Assembly (NCBI RefSeq): GCF_900176355.1
Contig: NZ_FWXI01000004.1
Coordinates: 1-64,000, forward strand
DNA: 64,000 bases
Source: Sporomusa malonica
GTDB taxonomy: Bacteria > Bacillota > Negativicutes > Sporomusales > Sporomusaceae
Direction of reading: 5' to 3'
Position 1 is the stretch's first letter. Each line of letters begins with the position of its first letter. The translations under genes were made by a program, and so were the position numbers. A model generated the notes under the pieces. It saw only the letters and a list, made by a program, of their open reading frames with translations, was not told the origin of the DNA and did not search any database. This document shows positions 8,337-16,217 of the stretch, piece after piece.

Positions 8337-8462
8337 CTATTTAGTTCTAGCTACTCGGATATCTCGTTTTACTCTTTTGTCATCTTGAGGTGTATCTGCT
8401 GATCCCCGCTTAAGTGAAATTTCGCGAGACAACTTGCTACCACTAAAAATGGTTTCTTCCAA
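8337..8462 (-). CDS. Small basic protein, TTG start
   Basis: GGGGGTG lies seven bases before a TTG that opens a 41-residue product, MEETIFSGSKLSREISLKRG followed by SADTPQDDKRVKRDIRVART and K. It is basic and hydrophilic. The SGS...KL phrase near the N-terminus recurs in the downstream 58-residue protein (SSGSYGEKL), so the two may be distant paralogues. Function unknown. Confidence 0.6.
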   Translation of the reverse strand: MEETIFSGSKLSREISLKRGSADTPQDDKRVKRDIRVARTK

Positions 8463-8488
8463 AGTGAGTCACCCCCAAATTTAGTATT

Positions 8489-8540
8489 TCTAAAGAAAAT
8501 ACGGCTTGCGCCGAGCCTTGGCGAAAGCGGAAGTAAGAGC
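8489..8540 (+). repeat. Dispersed element, module A only
   Basis: TCTAAAGAAAATACGGCTTG followed by CGCCGAGCCTTGGCGAAAGC matches the first half of the composite elements at 17.5 and 60.2 kb with few differences. GCTTGCGCC can pair with GGCGAAAGC (one mismatch) to form a hairpin. It lies between two of the tiny genes. Confidence 0.75.
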
Positions 8541-8553
8541 AGCCTATGTGCCC

Positions 8554-8679
8554 TCAGGTTGATGGGTGATTGGGACCTGTGAGATGCTTATCGCCGCTAA
8601 TATCCTTATTTTTGAGGTTCTGGTTTTGTTCTTTTGCGCGTTTTTGCGCCTGAGAGTCATTCGAATTATTCTTAACCAC
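8554..8679 (-). CDS. Small Asn/Gln/Lys-rich protein, GTG start
   Basis: GGGAGGTG precedes GTG by five bases. The 41-residue product reads MVKNNSNDSQAQKRAKEQNQ, then NLKNKDISGDKHLTGPNHPS and T. It is polar and disordered-looking with a terminal GPNHPST. Short Asn/Gln/Lys-rich proteins of this look are often made late in sporulation, but that link is inference. It heads the run of three tiny minus-strand genes. Confidence 0.7.
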   Translation of the reverse strand: MVKNNSNDSQAQKRAKEQNQNLKNKDISGDKHLTGPNHPST

Positions 8680-9080
8680 AGTATCACCTCCCATTACTTA
8701 TTGTTTGCGTGAACAATGATTTAAATTCTGAGAGATAGAGATAAGCATTGAAAACCATAATAAACGTGCGACCGATTGAGCCACCGCCAGCCTAGGGAAG
8801 GCAGCTTATGGGAATGGGAATAAACTTAAAAAGCCAGAGCTCTGCTTTATACAGTCGCTCCGGCCTAGGGAGTTGCGCACTCCAGTAAAATTATATCCAA
8901 AGTCAATGGATTGTATTCAATCTGCCATATCTTTACCCCCAAAAAGCTTACATTCGAATGTTTGCCTTAAACCACGATTCTGCAAATTCTTTAGACAATC
9001 CTGCCGGCATGCTTGTAAAAAATAACGTATCAAAGATATACACATTGTTTTGGGATCGGCTAGGTTTTTGAAGCAATCCG
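8680..9080. other. Gene-free interval
   Basis: No reading frame with a credible start is seen. Two short similar phrases occur, CCAGCCTAGGGAAGGCAGC near 8789 and CCGGCCTAGGGAGTTGCGC near 8860, which may be a decayed duplication. Nothing else is recognised. Confidence 0.4.
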
Positions 9081-9557
9081 TTACTTAACGGGTATAATAA
9101 TTGCTCCAGATATATCCCGCAAGACATCTGGGGTCAGTTTAAATACGGCATGTGGTGTACCTGCTGCTGCCCAAACTTCTTCATATTTCATTAGGTCTTC
9201 ATCCATATATACAGCAAAGTAGTTATCTCTCCGGATTGGTGATATCCCGCCTATAGCAAATCCCGTGTTTTCAAGTACAAACTTCGCGTCAGCCTTTTCC
9301 AATTTTTCGCCAAGATGCTTAGCCACTATTTTTTCGTTAACCTGGTTGATTCCACTTGCCACTATCAATACCGGTTTACTGGCAGCTTTAGTTTTAAATA
9401 CCAGCGATTTTGCAATTTGGCCGACTTCACAGCCTATAGCATCAGCAGCTTCTTGCGATGTTCGGGTTGATTCGGACATTTCCCTAACGTGAAGTTTGAC
9501 GCCAAACTCATCGAGTAAATCCTGTACTTTCTGTGCGCTTTTGCTTAAGTTATAGCT
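9081..9557 (-). CDS. YbaK/EbsC-type aminoacyl-tRNA deacylase
   Basis: A 158-residue member of the YbaK/ProX editing family, which hydrolyses mischarged tRNA such as Cys-tRNA(Pro). The order SAQKVQDLLDEFGV, TSQEAADAIGCEVGQIAKSL, KPVLIVASG and GFAIGGISPI is characteristic, including the conserved lysine in the IAKSLVF segment. The start is placed at GTG (9557), preceded by TAGGGGGCAGTTG; an upstream in-frame start at 9599 lies in the divergent promoter. It is divergent from an XRE-cupin regulator with a large palindrome between them, which may control both. Confidence 0.88.
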   Translation of the reverse strand, partial: SYNLSKSAQKVQDLLDEFGVKLHVREMSESTRTSQEAADAIGCEVGQIAKSLVFKTKAASKPVLIVASGINQVNEKIVAKHLGEKLEKADAKFVLENTGFAIGGISPIRRDNYFAVYMDEDLMKYEEVWAAAGTPHAVFKLTPDVLRDISGAIIIPVK

Positions 9558-9627
9558 CACCCAACTGCCCCCTAACGCTTTACATATGATATAATACAAA
9601 TGTATGCTATAATGTATATTTTATATT

Positions 9628-9659
9628 ATACTATTGTATGTTATAACATACAATAGTAT
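9628..9659. promoter_or_regulatory. Perfect 32-bp palindromic operator
   Basis: ATACTATTGTATGTTA is followed immediately by its exact reverse complement. It lies 14 bases before the XRE-cupin start and overlaps the region where the divergent promoters must sit. A related half, AATGTATGCTATAATGTATA, lies just beside it at 9599-9618. Likely bound by the XRE-cupin regulator. Confidence 0.75.
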
Positions 9660-9673
9660 TAATGGAGGCTAAG

Positions 9674-10228
9674 ATGGAGAACTTGTCGGTTATTATAGGT
9701 AAAAATCTATATGATATCAGAAAAAAGAAAAACCTTAGTTTAGATAAAGTTTCTGAGTTAACCGGTGTAAGCAAACCGATGCTAGGGCAGATTGAACGGG
9801 GTCTCTCCAATCCGTCTGTAGCAATATTGTGGAAAATTGCCTCTGGTCTGAATGTATCGTTTTCCTATTTTATCGAAGCGAATGATGATGAAATACGCTA
9901 CATCCCATTCAAAGAAGTTCACCCTCTATATGAATACAAAAATAAAATGGCTGCATATCCATTGTTTCCCTACGATGACAAAAGAAGATTTGAAATATTT
10001 ACTATTTATCTACAACCTGGCTGTGATCATATTTCCACCCCTCACAATGACGGCGTCGAGGAATATATAATCATAACAGAAGGAGAAATGGAACTGGTGA
10101 TAGCGGAAACCGTATACAAGCTAGCAAAAGGCGATGCACTAGCTTTTGCTGCTAATAAAGCACACACTTATCGAAATACCTCGGAAAAACCCGTTTGCTT
10201 TAATGATATTATTTATTACTTTAACTAG
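9674..10228 (+). CDS. XRE-family regulator with C-terminal cupin
   Basis: A 184-residue transcription factor. Residues 8-62 form an XRE helix-turn-helix (LSLDKVSELTGVSKPMLGQI, ERGLSNPSV), and residues about 110-180 form a small cupin (PGCDHISTPHNDGVEEYIII, TEGEMELVI, GDALAFAANKAHTY). Such proteins repress or activate genes in response to small metabolites, often next to transport or amino-acid genes. The start at 9674 follows GGAGGCTAAG. Divergent from the deacylase; probably autoregulated through the 9628-9659 palindrome. Ends at a strong terminator. Confidence 0.9.
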   Translation: MENLSVIIGKNLYDIRKKKNLSLDKVSELTGVSKPMLGQIERGLSNPSVAILWKIASGLNVSFSYFIEANDDEIRYIPFKEVHPLYEYKNKMAAYPLFPYDDKRRFEIFTIYLQPGCDHISTPHNDGVEEYIIITEGEMELVIAETVYKLAKGDALAFAANKAHTYRNTSEKPVCFNDIIYYFN

Positions 10229-10310
10229 TGGCTTAAAGTTTCCGGGCAAAAAGAAAAACTAAATTGCATAGTGTAATTCGAAGAACAATCAAAAGAACTC
10301 ATAACCAGGT

Positions 10311-10337
10311 AAACCCACGCACTATATGCGTGGGTTT
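10311..10337. terminator. Terminator after the XRE-cupin gene
   Basis: AAACCCACGCA and TGCGTGGGTTT form an 11-bp perfect stem with a 5-nt loop and T-rich ends on both strands. Confidence 0.85.
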
Positions 10338-10467
10338 TACTACTTTACTTTCCTTTTCATTCCATAAATGTAAACCCCCATCATCAAGTTTTTTTCCTGA
10401 CAATGGAGGTTCATGCTTTTCTGCTCTACCCAATATTATTTAGATTTCATTCTTCATCGTCATTAAG

Positions 10468-11070
10468 CTATTTTGCAATATCAATTGCGGTGTTAGTAGA
10501 GTTAGCATTCTCGGTTTCTTGTTCTTCTTGTTCACGTTTGCTGATTTCTGCAGAGTATTCACTCTGCGTGATTTCACCGTTACTCAGCATCTCTTTTAAC
10601 TGAGATTCGCTGTATTGTGAGAGACTATCACTAGAGGTGGAATCAGAATCATCACTGCTTGCGTCACCACTGGGAGCAGCGCCGCTAGGAGCAGTTGTAC
10701 TGGACATTTTAGCAGTCTCACTAAGAGAGGAGGTTGCTAAGGCTGCAGTGTCTGGGGAGCTGGCAGAAGATATGTCAGCCGATGATTGCTTAGCATTTGT
10801 TGAAGAATTGAGTGCATTCAAGCGAGAACCTTCCTGACTGATTTCAACCGAATATGCTGCGGAAATACCAGTTTTTTCAGTGTCTGAAGCAGCTTGGTCA
10901 GTAATTAATTGGGGTGTGGCTGTCGATGTAATATTGATTGAGCTGGTTGTTGAATTAGTCTGTTGCGACTGTGCATCCTCTTCTTTTTGCGTTTTTGATT
11001 TCTGAGCATAAGAAGTATACATAGAAGCGGTTGTACTTCCGGTAGATAGAGTATTACTAATCTGAGTCAT
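10468..11070 (-). CDS. Ser/Thr-rich low-complexity protein with SHOCT-like tail
   Basis: A 200-residue soluble protein. Residues 1-145 are a Ser/Thr/Ala-rich, probably disordered stretch with a VEISQEGSRLNAL phrase of the kind seen in flagellar-related and surface proteins. Residues about 155-180 (QLKEMLSNGEITQSEYSAEI) match the short oligomerisation SHOCT-like pattern in which a helix, a GxIT turn and a second helix occur. The start follows AAGGAAGTAGG. No signal peptide. Function unknown; a link to flagellar export is only a guess. Confidence 0.7.
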   Translation of the reverse strand: MTQISNTLSTGSTTASMYTSYAQKSKTQKEEDAQSQQTNSTTSSINITSTATPQLITDQAASDTEKTGISAAYSVEISQEGSRLNALNSSTNAKQSSADISSASSPDTAALATSSLSETAKMSSTTAPSGAAPSGDASSDDSDSTSSDSLSQYSESQLKEMLSNGEITQSEYSAEISKREQEEQETENANSTNTAIDIAK

Positions 11071-11242
11071 GTAACCTACTTCCTTTCTCTTTTTTAAAGC
11101 CTGTCATTATTTATTGTCTCATTTTATTCTTGGAAAAGGGTTTTTTTTACGCAAATAATACCTTCGACAATGAAGTGCATTAATAGCCAAAATTTGGGAT
11201 ATACTAGATGCAGTTGATATTGTTGGAAGGCAGTTGATTGTT

Positions 11243-11770
11243 ATGAATATCTTTGAGGTAATTCATGATGCGTTTGAACCATTTTTAGATGGCGAAAAAA
11301 GACCATTAAATATTATGGAAGCCACGAATTTATGGTTTTTTCTTGCTATAAGTGAGACGACGATGCGCAATGAAGAAATAGCTTACAATCTAGCTCAAGA
11401 CCAGGAGCTTAAAGAAAAGCTCTGGGATGCAAAGGCTAGCGTTCATCAGCCAATTGCTAAGGAGATACAAGAGTTTCTGCTAGCAGAAAGGGTGCCCTTA
11501 CCCAAAGGGACGCCACCAAAACCAGTTGTAGATTTTCAACTTATCCCTGAGGGAGCAAAATTAAATGATGAAGAAATTGCCAATCTAATGTCTTTTAATC
11601 TTCTTCTTGGAATTAATTATGCTTCAAGAGGACTTACAGAGTCTATTCGTGCTGATGTAGGATTAATCTTTTTCAAAATTATCGCTAAAAAAACAATTTT
11701 CGGAGCAACACTAAAAAAGCTTATGGATAAACGCGGGTGGCTTCATGATCCACCTGTCTATAAATCGTAA
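11243..11770 (+). CDS. DUF3231-family protein
   Basis: A 175-residue helical protein that matches the DUF3231 (spore coat F-like) pattern: GEKRPLNIMEATNLWFFLAI, a long helix, then a LPKGTPPKP linker and a second helical half ending MDKRGWLHDPP. Family members are found in spore formers, usually duplicated; this one is a single half-length unit. The start is ambiguous: TTG at 11234 has GGAAGG only three bases away, so ATG at 11243 is preferred. A chemoreceptor fragment follows. Confidence 0.8.
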   Translation: MNIFEVIHDAFEPFLDGEKRPLNIMEATNLWFFLAISETTMRNEEIAYNLAQDQELKEKLWDAKASVHQPIAKEIQEFLLAERVPLPKGTPPKPVVDFQLIPEGAKLNDEEIANLMSFNLLLGINYASRGLTESIRADVGLIFFKIIAKKTIFGATLKKLMDKRGWLHDPPVYKS

Positions 11771-11786
11771 TCTGATTTCATACATT

Positions 11787-11977
11787 ATGGTTGCAGCGTC
11801 TTCGGAACAACTCAATGCTAGCTCTGAACAGTCAACTCAAGCAGCCAATCAAGTAGCCCTGTCCATTATTGAGTAGCGCAAGGTAGACAACAGCGATATG
11901 TAGTGGAATCTGCCTCTAAGATAGTGACACAGATGCCAGAAAACATTGGATTTGTCGCGTCCAATGCTATACAGTCT
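11787..11977 (+). pseudogene. Methyl-accepting chemotaxis protein fragment
   Basis: The frame reads VAASSEQLNASSEQSTQAAN and QVALSIIE, then a TAG; in a second register it continues QGRQQRYVVESASKIVTQMP. This is the helical stretch that follows HAMP in many MCPs. There is no start, sensor or signalling tip, so it is a relic of a lost receptor gene. Confidence 0.8.
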
Positions 11978-11979
11978 CA

Positions 11980-12034
11980 AAATAGAGCAGGACCCGCTTA
12001 AAGCGAAGAGCTTAGGCGGGTCCTGCTCTATTTT
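11980..12034. terminator. Long bidirectional terminator
   Basis: AAAATAGAGCAGGACCCGC and its exact reverse complement (12016-12034) make a 19-bp stem, with T-tracts on both sides. It serves the acetyltransferase gene (minus), whose stop codon overlaps its edge. Confidence 0.85.
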
Positions 12035-12537
12035 TAAACCGACGAAATATGCAATCTTTTTTCCATATAGCACACAGGAAAAGGAAGATGGGTAAAATGT
12101 TTAACATTAGACTGCGTAAATCCCAATTTCCGATACCATGCCTTTAATATCTCATGATTATCAATAACACCAATTAAAACGGTATCGCCCCCCTGGTCAG
12201 CAACGTAATCTGTCACATACTCAACAATCTGCCGGCCACATCCTTTATGCCTATATTTAGGCAATACTGCCAATCGTTCCATATAAAAACCGTTATCTTT
12301 ATGTTTTTCAATGGCAACAAAACCAATCTGTACCGTTTTACAAAACACCCCAAGCATTACAATTCCTTTTTCACGCATTTTTTGCAAATGTCTTATTTCA
12401 ATAAATGCTGGATTGGTGGGAGCATTCTCGCTTGTAAGATTAAATTCTCCCGCTACCGTAAGAAAAGATTCTCGGATGATATTTATGCTTTCAATCAATT
12501 CCTGTTCAGTGTTCACTTGTTTATATATCAAATCCAT
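12034..12537 (-). CDS. GNAT-family N-acetyltransferase
   Basis: A 167-residue acetyl-CoA-dependent acetyltransferase. Motif A is clear: LAVLPKYRHKGCGRQIVEYV, which carries the acetyl-CoA binding Q/RxxGxG/A signature as RHKGCG. A C-terminal KAWYRKLGF completes the fold (motif B). Substrate unknown. It starts at ATG 12537 behind AAAGGGGGGCG and ends at a strong terminator. Monocistronic. Confidence 0.87.
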   Translation of the reverse strand: MDLIYKQVNTEQELIESINIIRESFLTVAGEFNLTSENAPTNPAFIEIRHLQKMREKGIVMLGVFCKTVQIGFVAIEKHKDNGFYMERLAVLPKYRHKGCGRQIVEYVTDYVADQGGDTVLIGVIDNHEILKAWYRKLGFTQSNVKHFTHLPFPVCYMEKRLHISSV

Positions 12538-12689
12538 GTATAAACGCCCCCCTTTATTTCACGCCATGACTCGGAGAGTTATCTACATTGACATATGCAC
12601 ATTCTTCTTTTTATATTGAGATTCTTGGCCTTCTCGTTATTGAGTGAAATGTGAACCAATACTCATACCTTATATCTTCGAATCTAATC

Positions 12690-13409
12690 TTACTCTTTCG
12701 CTGCCAATGTAATCCTTCCCTCGCTATACCGAGGTACGACATTTACAATATTTGATTGTAGGCAATATTCGATGTCGGTTTTATTGCCTATATCGTATAG
12801 TCGTTTACCATTTCTACTGTTACTAGCAATCTCCACTATAGATTTTTTCGCTCCATTATACATCATCCAGGCCCCCTGAGCCGAATCTGTCATTATCAAG
12901 TCCGCTTCCTCATTTAAGATGCTAATTAATAGTCCTGCGCAGAGAGCGTCCTCTAGTGAAAAAAGCTGATCAGTTCCGGCGCAAACAATCATAATATCTT
13001 TCCCATATTCATTAGCCTGATGGCAAACTGCTTTAGCATTTATAAATGAGCCTATCAATGTAAGATAAGCCTCTTCTGTCGATGTAATTGCAATTGTTCC
13101 ATTGGTAGTAGTCATAATAATCGTTTGATCCTTCACCTTATCTGTAGAGAACTCGAAGGGTGAGTTCCCAAAATCAAATCCCTCGATCCTTATTGACTGC
13201 CGCTCACCCGCAAATAGAGCAGATTCCATTTGGCGAGCCACACTATAAGCCTCGTCAATATTTGAAACTGGAATAATGGTTTTACAGCCATTAGCCATAG
13301 CAGTCACTATACTAGTTGTTGCACGGAATATGTCCAGTATAATACAAATAGTGTCTGAAATATCAGGTTTATTTACATCTTTAGGCAAAAACGCAACATC
13401 GATCTTCAT
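12690..13409 (-). CDS. comB: 2-phosphosulfolactate phosphatase (ComB family)
   Basis: A 239-residue member of the ComB family, Mg-dependent phosphatases acting on 2-phosphosulfolactate. The family order is visible: IILDIFRATTSIVTAMANG at the N-terminus, GERQSIRIEGFDFGNSP, IMTTTNGTIAI, and IVCAGTDQLFSLEDALCAG. Length is typical. In methanogens ComB is part of coenzyme M synthesis; in bacteria the role is less clear and may concern sulfolactate. An Ldh-type dehydrogenase (the family of ComC) lies at 23.5 kb, but far away. The start follows GGGAGG. Confidence 0.9.
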   Translation of the reverse strand: MKIDVAFLPKDVNKPDISDTICIILDIFRATTSIVTAMANGCKTIIPVSNIDEAYSVARQMESALFAGERQSIRIEGFDFGNSPFEFSTDKVKDQTIIMTTTNGTIAITSTEEAYLTLIGSFINAKAVCHQANEYGKDIMIVCAGTDQLFSLEDALCAGLLISILNEEADLIMTDSAQGAWMMYNGAKKSIVEIASNSRNGKRLYDIGNKTDIEYCLQSNIVNVVPRYSEGRITLAAKE

Positions 13410-13624
13410 TCTGAATCTTACCTCCCTAATCTATTGTCAGCTAAAGGATTATCCTGAACCAGATGGAACAACCTCAACCGAATTATTCTTTTATGCTCAG
13501 AAAACTCTTTAATAATCTCTCAAAGGATGTATCTATATAAGCATAATAGTGGCTATAACCCGTATCGTGGTATAATCAAATCAAGGGTTGAAAAACAAAC
13601 TAATATTTGCTGGAGGTGCTTATA

Positions 13625-14317
13625 ATGAAAAAAGTTGGACTGGTAGGTGGGATTGGCCCTGCATCCACGCTGGATTACTACAAAGGGATCATCGATGGTT
13701 ATCGGGTGAGGACAGCTGGCGATAACTATCCCCAAATGATCATCGACAGCTTAAATCTCGCCGAAATGTATTCCTGTGTATCAAACAAGCAATGGGATGA
13801 GTTTACTAATCGATTGGTCACCTCAATAAAAAACCTGGCGGCTGGTGGGGCTGAGTTTGCGGTCATGGCGGCCAATACTGCTCATATCGTATTTGGTGAA
13901 GTTAATAGCCAATCCCCTTTGCCCCTTATAAGCATCGTCGATGAAACGTGCAAATACGCACAATCAAAGAATTGCAAAAGCGTCGTGATATTCGGTACAG
14001 CTTTTACGATGAGCAGCGGGCTATATTCAAATGCGTTTGCGAAATATGGTATCGATGCATTTGTCCCCACGGAAGATGAGCAAAAGGCAATCCATAATAT
14101 TATTTTCCCGAATTTGCAGGAGGGCATCGTTTTACCGGAAGATAAAAAAACAGTGCTGCAGATCGCAAATCGAATGATTTCTGAGAAAAATGCAGATGCA
14201 CTGATTCTCGGATGCACCGAACTGCCGCTTATAATTCAGGAAAATGATTTAGATGCCTTGGTTTTGGACACGACACAGATACATATCAATGCTATATTAA
14301 GCTACATGCTTGCATAA
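13625..14317 (+). CDS. Aspartate/glutamate racemase-family protein
   Basis: A 230-residue member of the PLP-independent Asp/Glu racemase family, start at ATG 13625 behind GGAGGTGCTTATA. The N-terminal KVGLVGGIGPASTLDYYKG is diagnostic. Family enzymes use two acid/base residues, usually cysteines. Here the second is present (C197 in LGCTELPL) but the first position is alanine (A83 in MAANTAHIV). In the E. coli L-Asp/Glu-specific enzyme the corresponding residue is threonine, so members with one cysteine exist; activity here may be one-sided or altered. Ends in a hairpin at 14314. Confidence 0.85.
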   Translation: MKKVGLVGGIGPASTLDYYKGIIDGYRVRTAGDNYPQMIIDSLNLAEMYSCVSNKQWDEFTNRLVTSIKNLAAGGAEFAVMAANTAHIVFGEVNSQSPLPLISIVDETCKYAQSKNCKSVVIFGTAFTMSSGLYSNAFAKYGIDAFVPTEDEQKAIHNIIFPNLQEGIVLPEDKKTVLQIANRMISEKNADALILGCTELPLIIQENDLDALVLDTTQIHINAILSYMLA

Positions 14318-14340
14318 AGGTTAAAATGCTAAACCTTTAT
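14314..14340. terminator. Convergent terminator
   Basis: ATAAAGGTT and AACCTTTAT form a 9-bp stem between the racemase gene (plus) and the esterase gene (minus), overlapping the racemase stop codon. Confidence 0.65.
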
Positions 14341-14342
14341 AA

Positions 14343-15272
14343 TTACTTGCCAAGGTGCATTTTGACAAAAGCACAAATTTCATGCATTGCTTGTGTAGCC
14401 TCCGGAAAAAGGGGAGCCGTCGCGGGATAACAATGGAACATACCCTCCCCAACCCTTAAAGTGACGTCAACACCTGCATTTTTCGCTTTTGCCGCAAACT
14501 GAGTTGAGTCGTCGCGAAGGATTTCATCTTCACCGGCATAAATAAGCAGAGGTGGCAGCCCTTGAAGTTCCGCGTAAAGAGGTGATGCATATGGTAATTC
14601 ATAACCCTTATCCCCTGCATAATGCTTTGCCACAGCGTTTGCCATCCCTTCTGGAGATAGACATACCTTAGCTTTAGTTCGATGGGATTCACCAGCACAC
14701 TTCAAATCTGTAATCGGAGAGTAAGCCACTGCCGCAGCAGGAAGAGGAGTACCTTGATCGCGAAGTGCAAGTAAAGTGCCTAAACATAAACCTCCTCCGC
14801 CGGAGTCTCCCACAAATACTATATTAGAAGGCTCAACCCCCTGATCCAACAACCAACGAAATACTTTTAATGAGTCTTCTATGGCTGCAGGATAAGGATG
14901 CTCTGGAGCCAATCGATACTCAAAGAGCAGTGCACCAACTTGGCTGCCTTTAACAAACTTAGCCGTAATCGCTCGGTGCGCATGGCACGAACCACACACA
15001 TATCCGCCGCCATGAAAGTATAGTATTATTTTATCTTTTGTTGCTCCAGCCGGTAAAATCCATTCGGCATAGAGACTATCTATATAAACAGGTGATACTT
15101 GGATTTCTTTCGGCATCTTGCCAAATCTTCCGGCCCCTTCTTCAACCTGTTTACGAAAACTGAGTATCGCTTCATACTGACTCCAATCGATAATTTCCTT
15201 TTTAAATTTTAAGCTAAAAAAATGACGGTTTTGTAATAAAAATTTGATTAAGCGTCCCCGCAAACTGGGCAT
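14343..15272 (-). CDS. Alpha/beta hydrolase, HSL-type esterase
   Basis: A 309-residue esterase of the hormone-sensitive-lipase family. The oxyanion motif HGGG is at 87-90, the nucleophile S157 is in GDSGGGG, the acid lies at D249/E250 in AGEDEILRDD, and H280 is in GMFHCYP. The acid position is shifted compared with the usual DPLRD. No signal peptide, so it acts in the cytoplasm on short acyl esters. It lies 35 bases behind a TetR gene on the same strand, which probably represses it. Confidence 0.9.
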   Translation of the reverse strand: MPSLRGRLIKFLLQNRHFFSLKFKKEIIDWSQYEAILSFRKQVEEGAGRFGKMPKEIQVSPVYIDSLYAEWILPAGATKDKIILYFHGGGYVCGSCHAHRAITAKFVKGSQVGALLFEYRLAPEHPYPAAIEDSLKVFRWLLDQGVEPSNIVFVGDSGGGGLCLGTLLALRDQGTPLPAAAVAYSPITDLKCAGESHRTKAKVCLSPEGMANAVAKHYAGDKGYELPYASPLYAELQGLPPLLIYAGEDEILRDDSTQFAAKAKNAGVDVTLRVGEGMFHCYPATAPLFPEATQAMHEICAFVKMHLGK

Positions 15273-15307
15273 TGTTATCCCTCCAATTTTATCAATTCTT
15301 GACGGTG

Positions 15308-15913
15308 TTATTCCTTAAAAAACATGCTTGCAAGTATATTAGCATCAGGAGCCTTAAATTTCTTTCCATGGACCGCCTTATATATGGCTAAGCCATTTAT
15401 TGACGTCCAGAATACCATAGCTAATTCCTTAGTATCATACATCTTAATTGAACCGTTTTTTTGTCCCTCAGCAATAATACTGGCAATTGCTTCATAGGGA
15501 AATGTGTTTTCTTTTTTTATTATATTTTTAGCTTCCTCAGGAATAGCATCTGATGCGGTAGCCTGCGCGATAAGCAAATGATACCGTGAAGCATCTTCGT
15601 TCTGTTCCAGAAGTTTTAGTAGTTCTTCAATTGCAAACTTAATCTTTTCCCTTGGTGATAAGGGTTGGCTTACTAGCCAGCGGCACGCTTCATTCATTCT
15701 ATCAAAGGCAATTCGAATCAATTCAATAAAAATCTCTTCCTTAGACTTGTAATAGTGGTACATAAGCCCCTGGGATATATCTGAAGCTGAAGCTATATCA
15801 ATTATCTTAGTAGCCGCCAGACCCCTTTGGGCAAAGAGCATTAGTGCATTTGACAGTATCTGTTGTCTGCGTTCTTCCTTAATCTTTTGATTTAGTTCTT
15901 TATTCCTCGTCAA
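15308..15913 (-). CDS. TetR-family repressor
   Basis: A 201-residue regulator. The helix-turn-helix at about 15-60 reads ILSNALMLFAQRGLAATKII, DIASASDISQGLMYHYYKSK, the standard TetR_N pattern. The C-terminal ligand domain is unremarkable. It is the first gene of a two-gene unit with the esterase and likely controls it. A palindrome that fits a TetR operator lies in front. Confidence 0.9.
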   Translation of the reverse strand: MTRNKELNQKIKEERRQQILSNALMLFAQRGLAATKIIDIASASDISQGLMYHYYKSKEEIFIELIRIAFDRMNEACRWLVSQPLSPREKIKFAIEELLKLLEQNEDASRYHLLIAQATASDAIPEEAKNIIKKENTFPYEAIASIIAEGQKNGSIKMYDTKELAMVFWTSINGLAIYKAVHGKKFKAPDANILASMFFKE

Positions 15914-15937
15914 AGTACCACTCCCCCTCTTTTATTG

Positions 15938-15955
15938 ATTGAAATTTTATTCAAT
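15938..15955 (-). promoter_or_regulatory. Putative TetR operator
   Basis: ATTGAA-N6-TTCAAT forms a perfect inverted repeat 25 bases upstream of the TetR start, in the promoter zone. Confidence 0.6.
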
Positions 15956-16061
15956 ATAATTATACCATGCTATCTTTTTTTTGCAATCAGCCTGTTATCT
16001 TTTCTTATGAGAGATGCGCCCCCCCATATTAAGTCCACTTCCATAACATGCCACGCTATAA

Positions 16062-16101
16062 AAAATAGACATTAGGTAAGAAATTTGCCTAATGTCTATT
16101 T
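16062..16101. terminator. Hairpin in the 15.9-16.2 kb gap
   Basis: AAATAGACATTAGGTAA pairs with TTGCCTAATGTCTATTT around a short loop, with T-rich flanks. It lies beyond the end of the CBO0543 gene (minus). The rest of the gap shows nothing else. Confidence 0.7.
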
Positions 16102-16217
16102 TACTTACATTCTATAATTACCCAAAACCCGAAGCGCCTAAAAACAATATTGTTACTAAAATTGATATTATTATAATCACTATTACCAATTAATACGAAA
16201 AGAGTAAAGCTTACTAA

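Noticed and set aside
8840..8960. Possible short minus-strand gene with VRNSLGRSDCIKQSS
   Set aside because: The upstream part is broken by a TGA and the end is ordinary sequence; no convincing ribosome site.
10637..10837. 66-codon plus-strand frame
   Set aside because: Shadow of the Ser/Thr-rich protein on the other strand.
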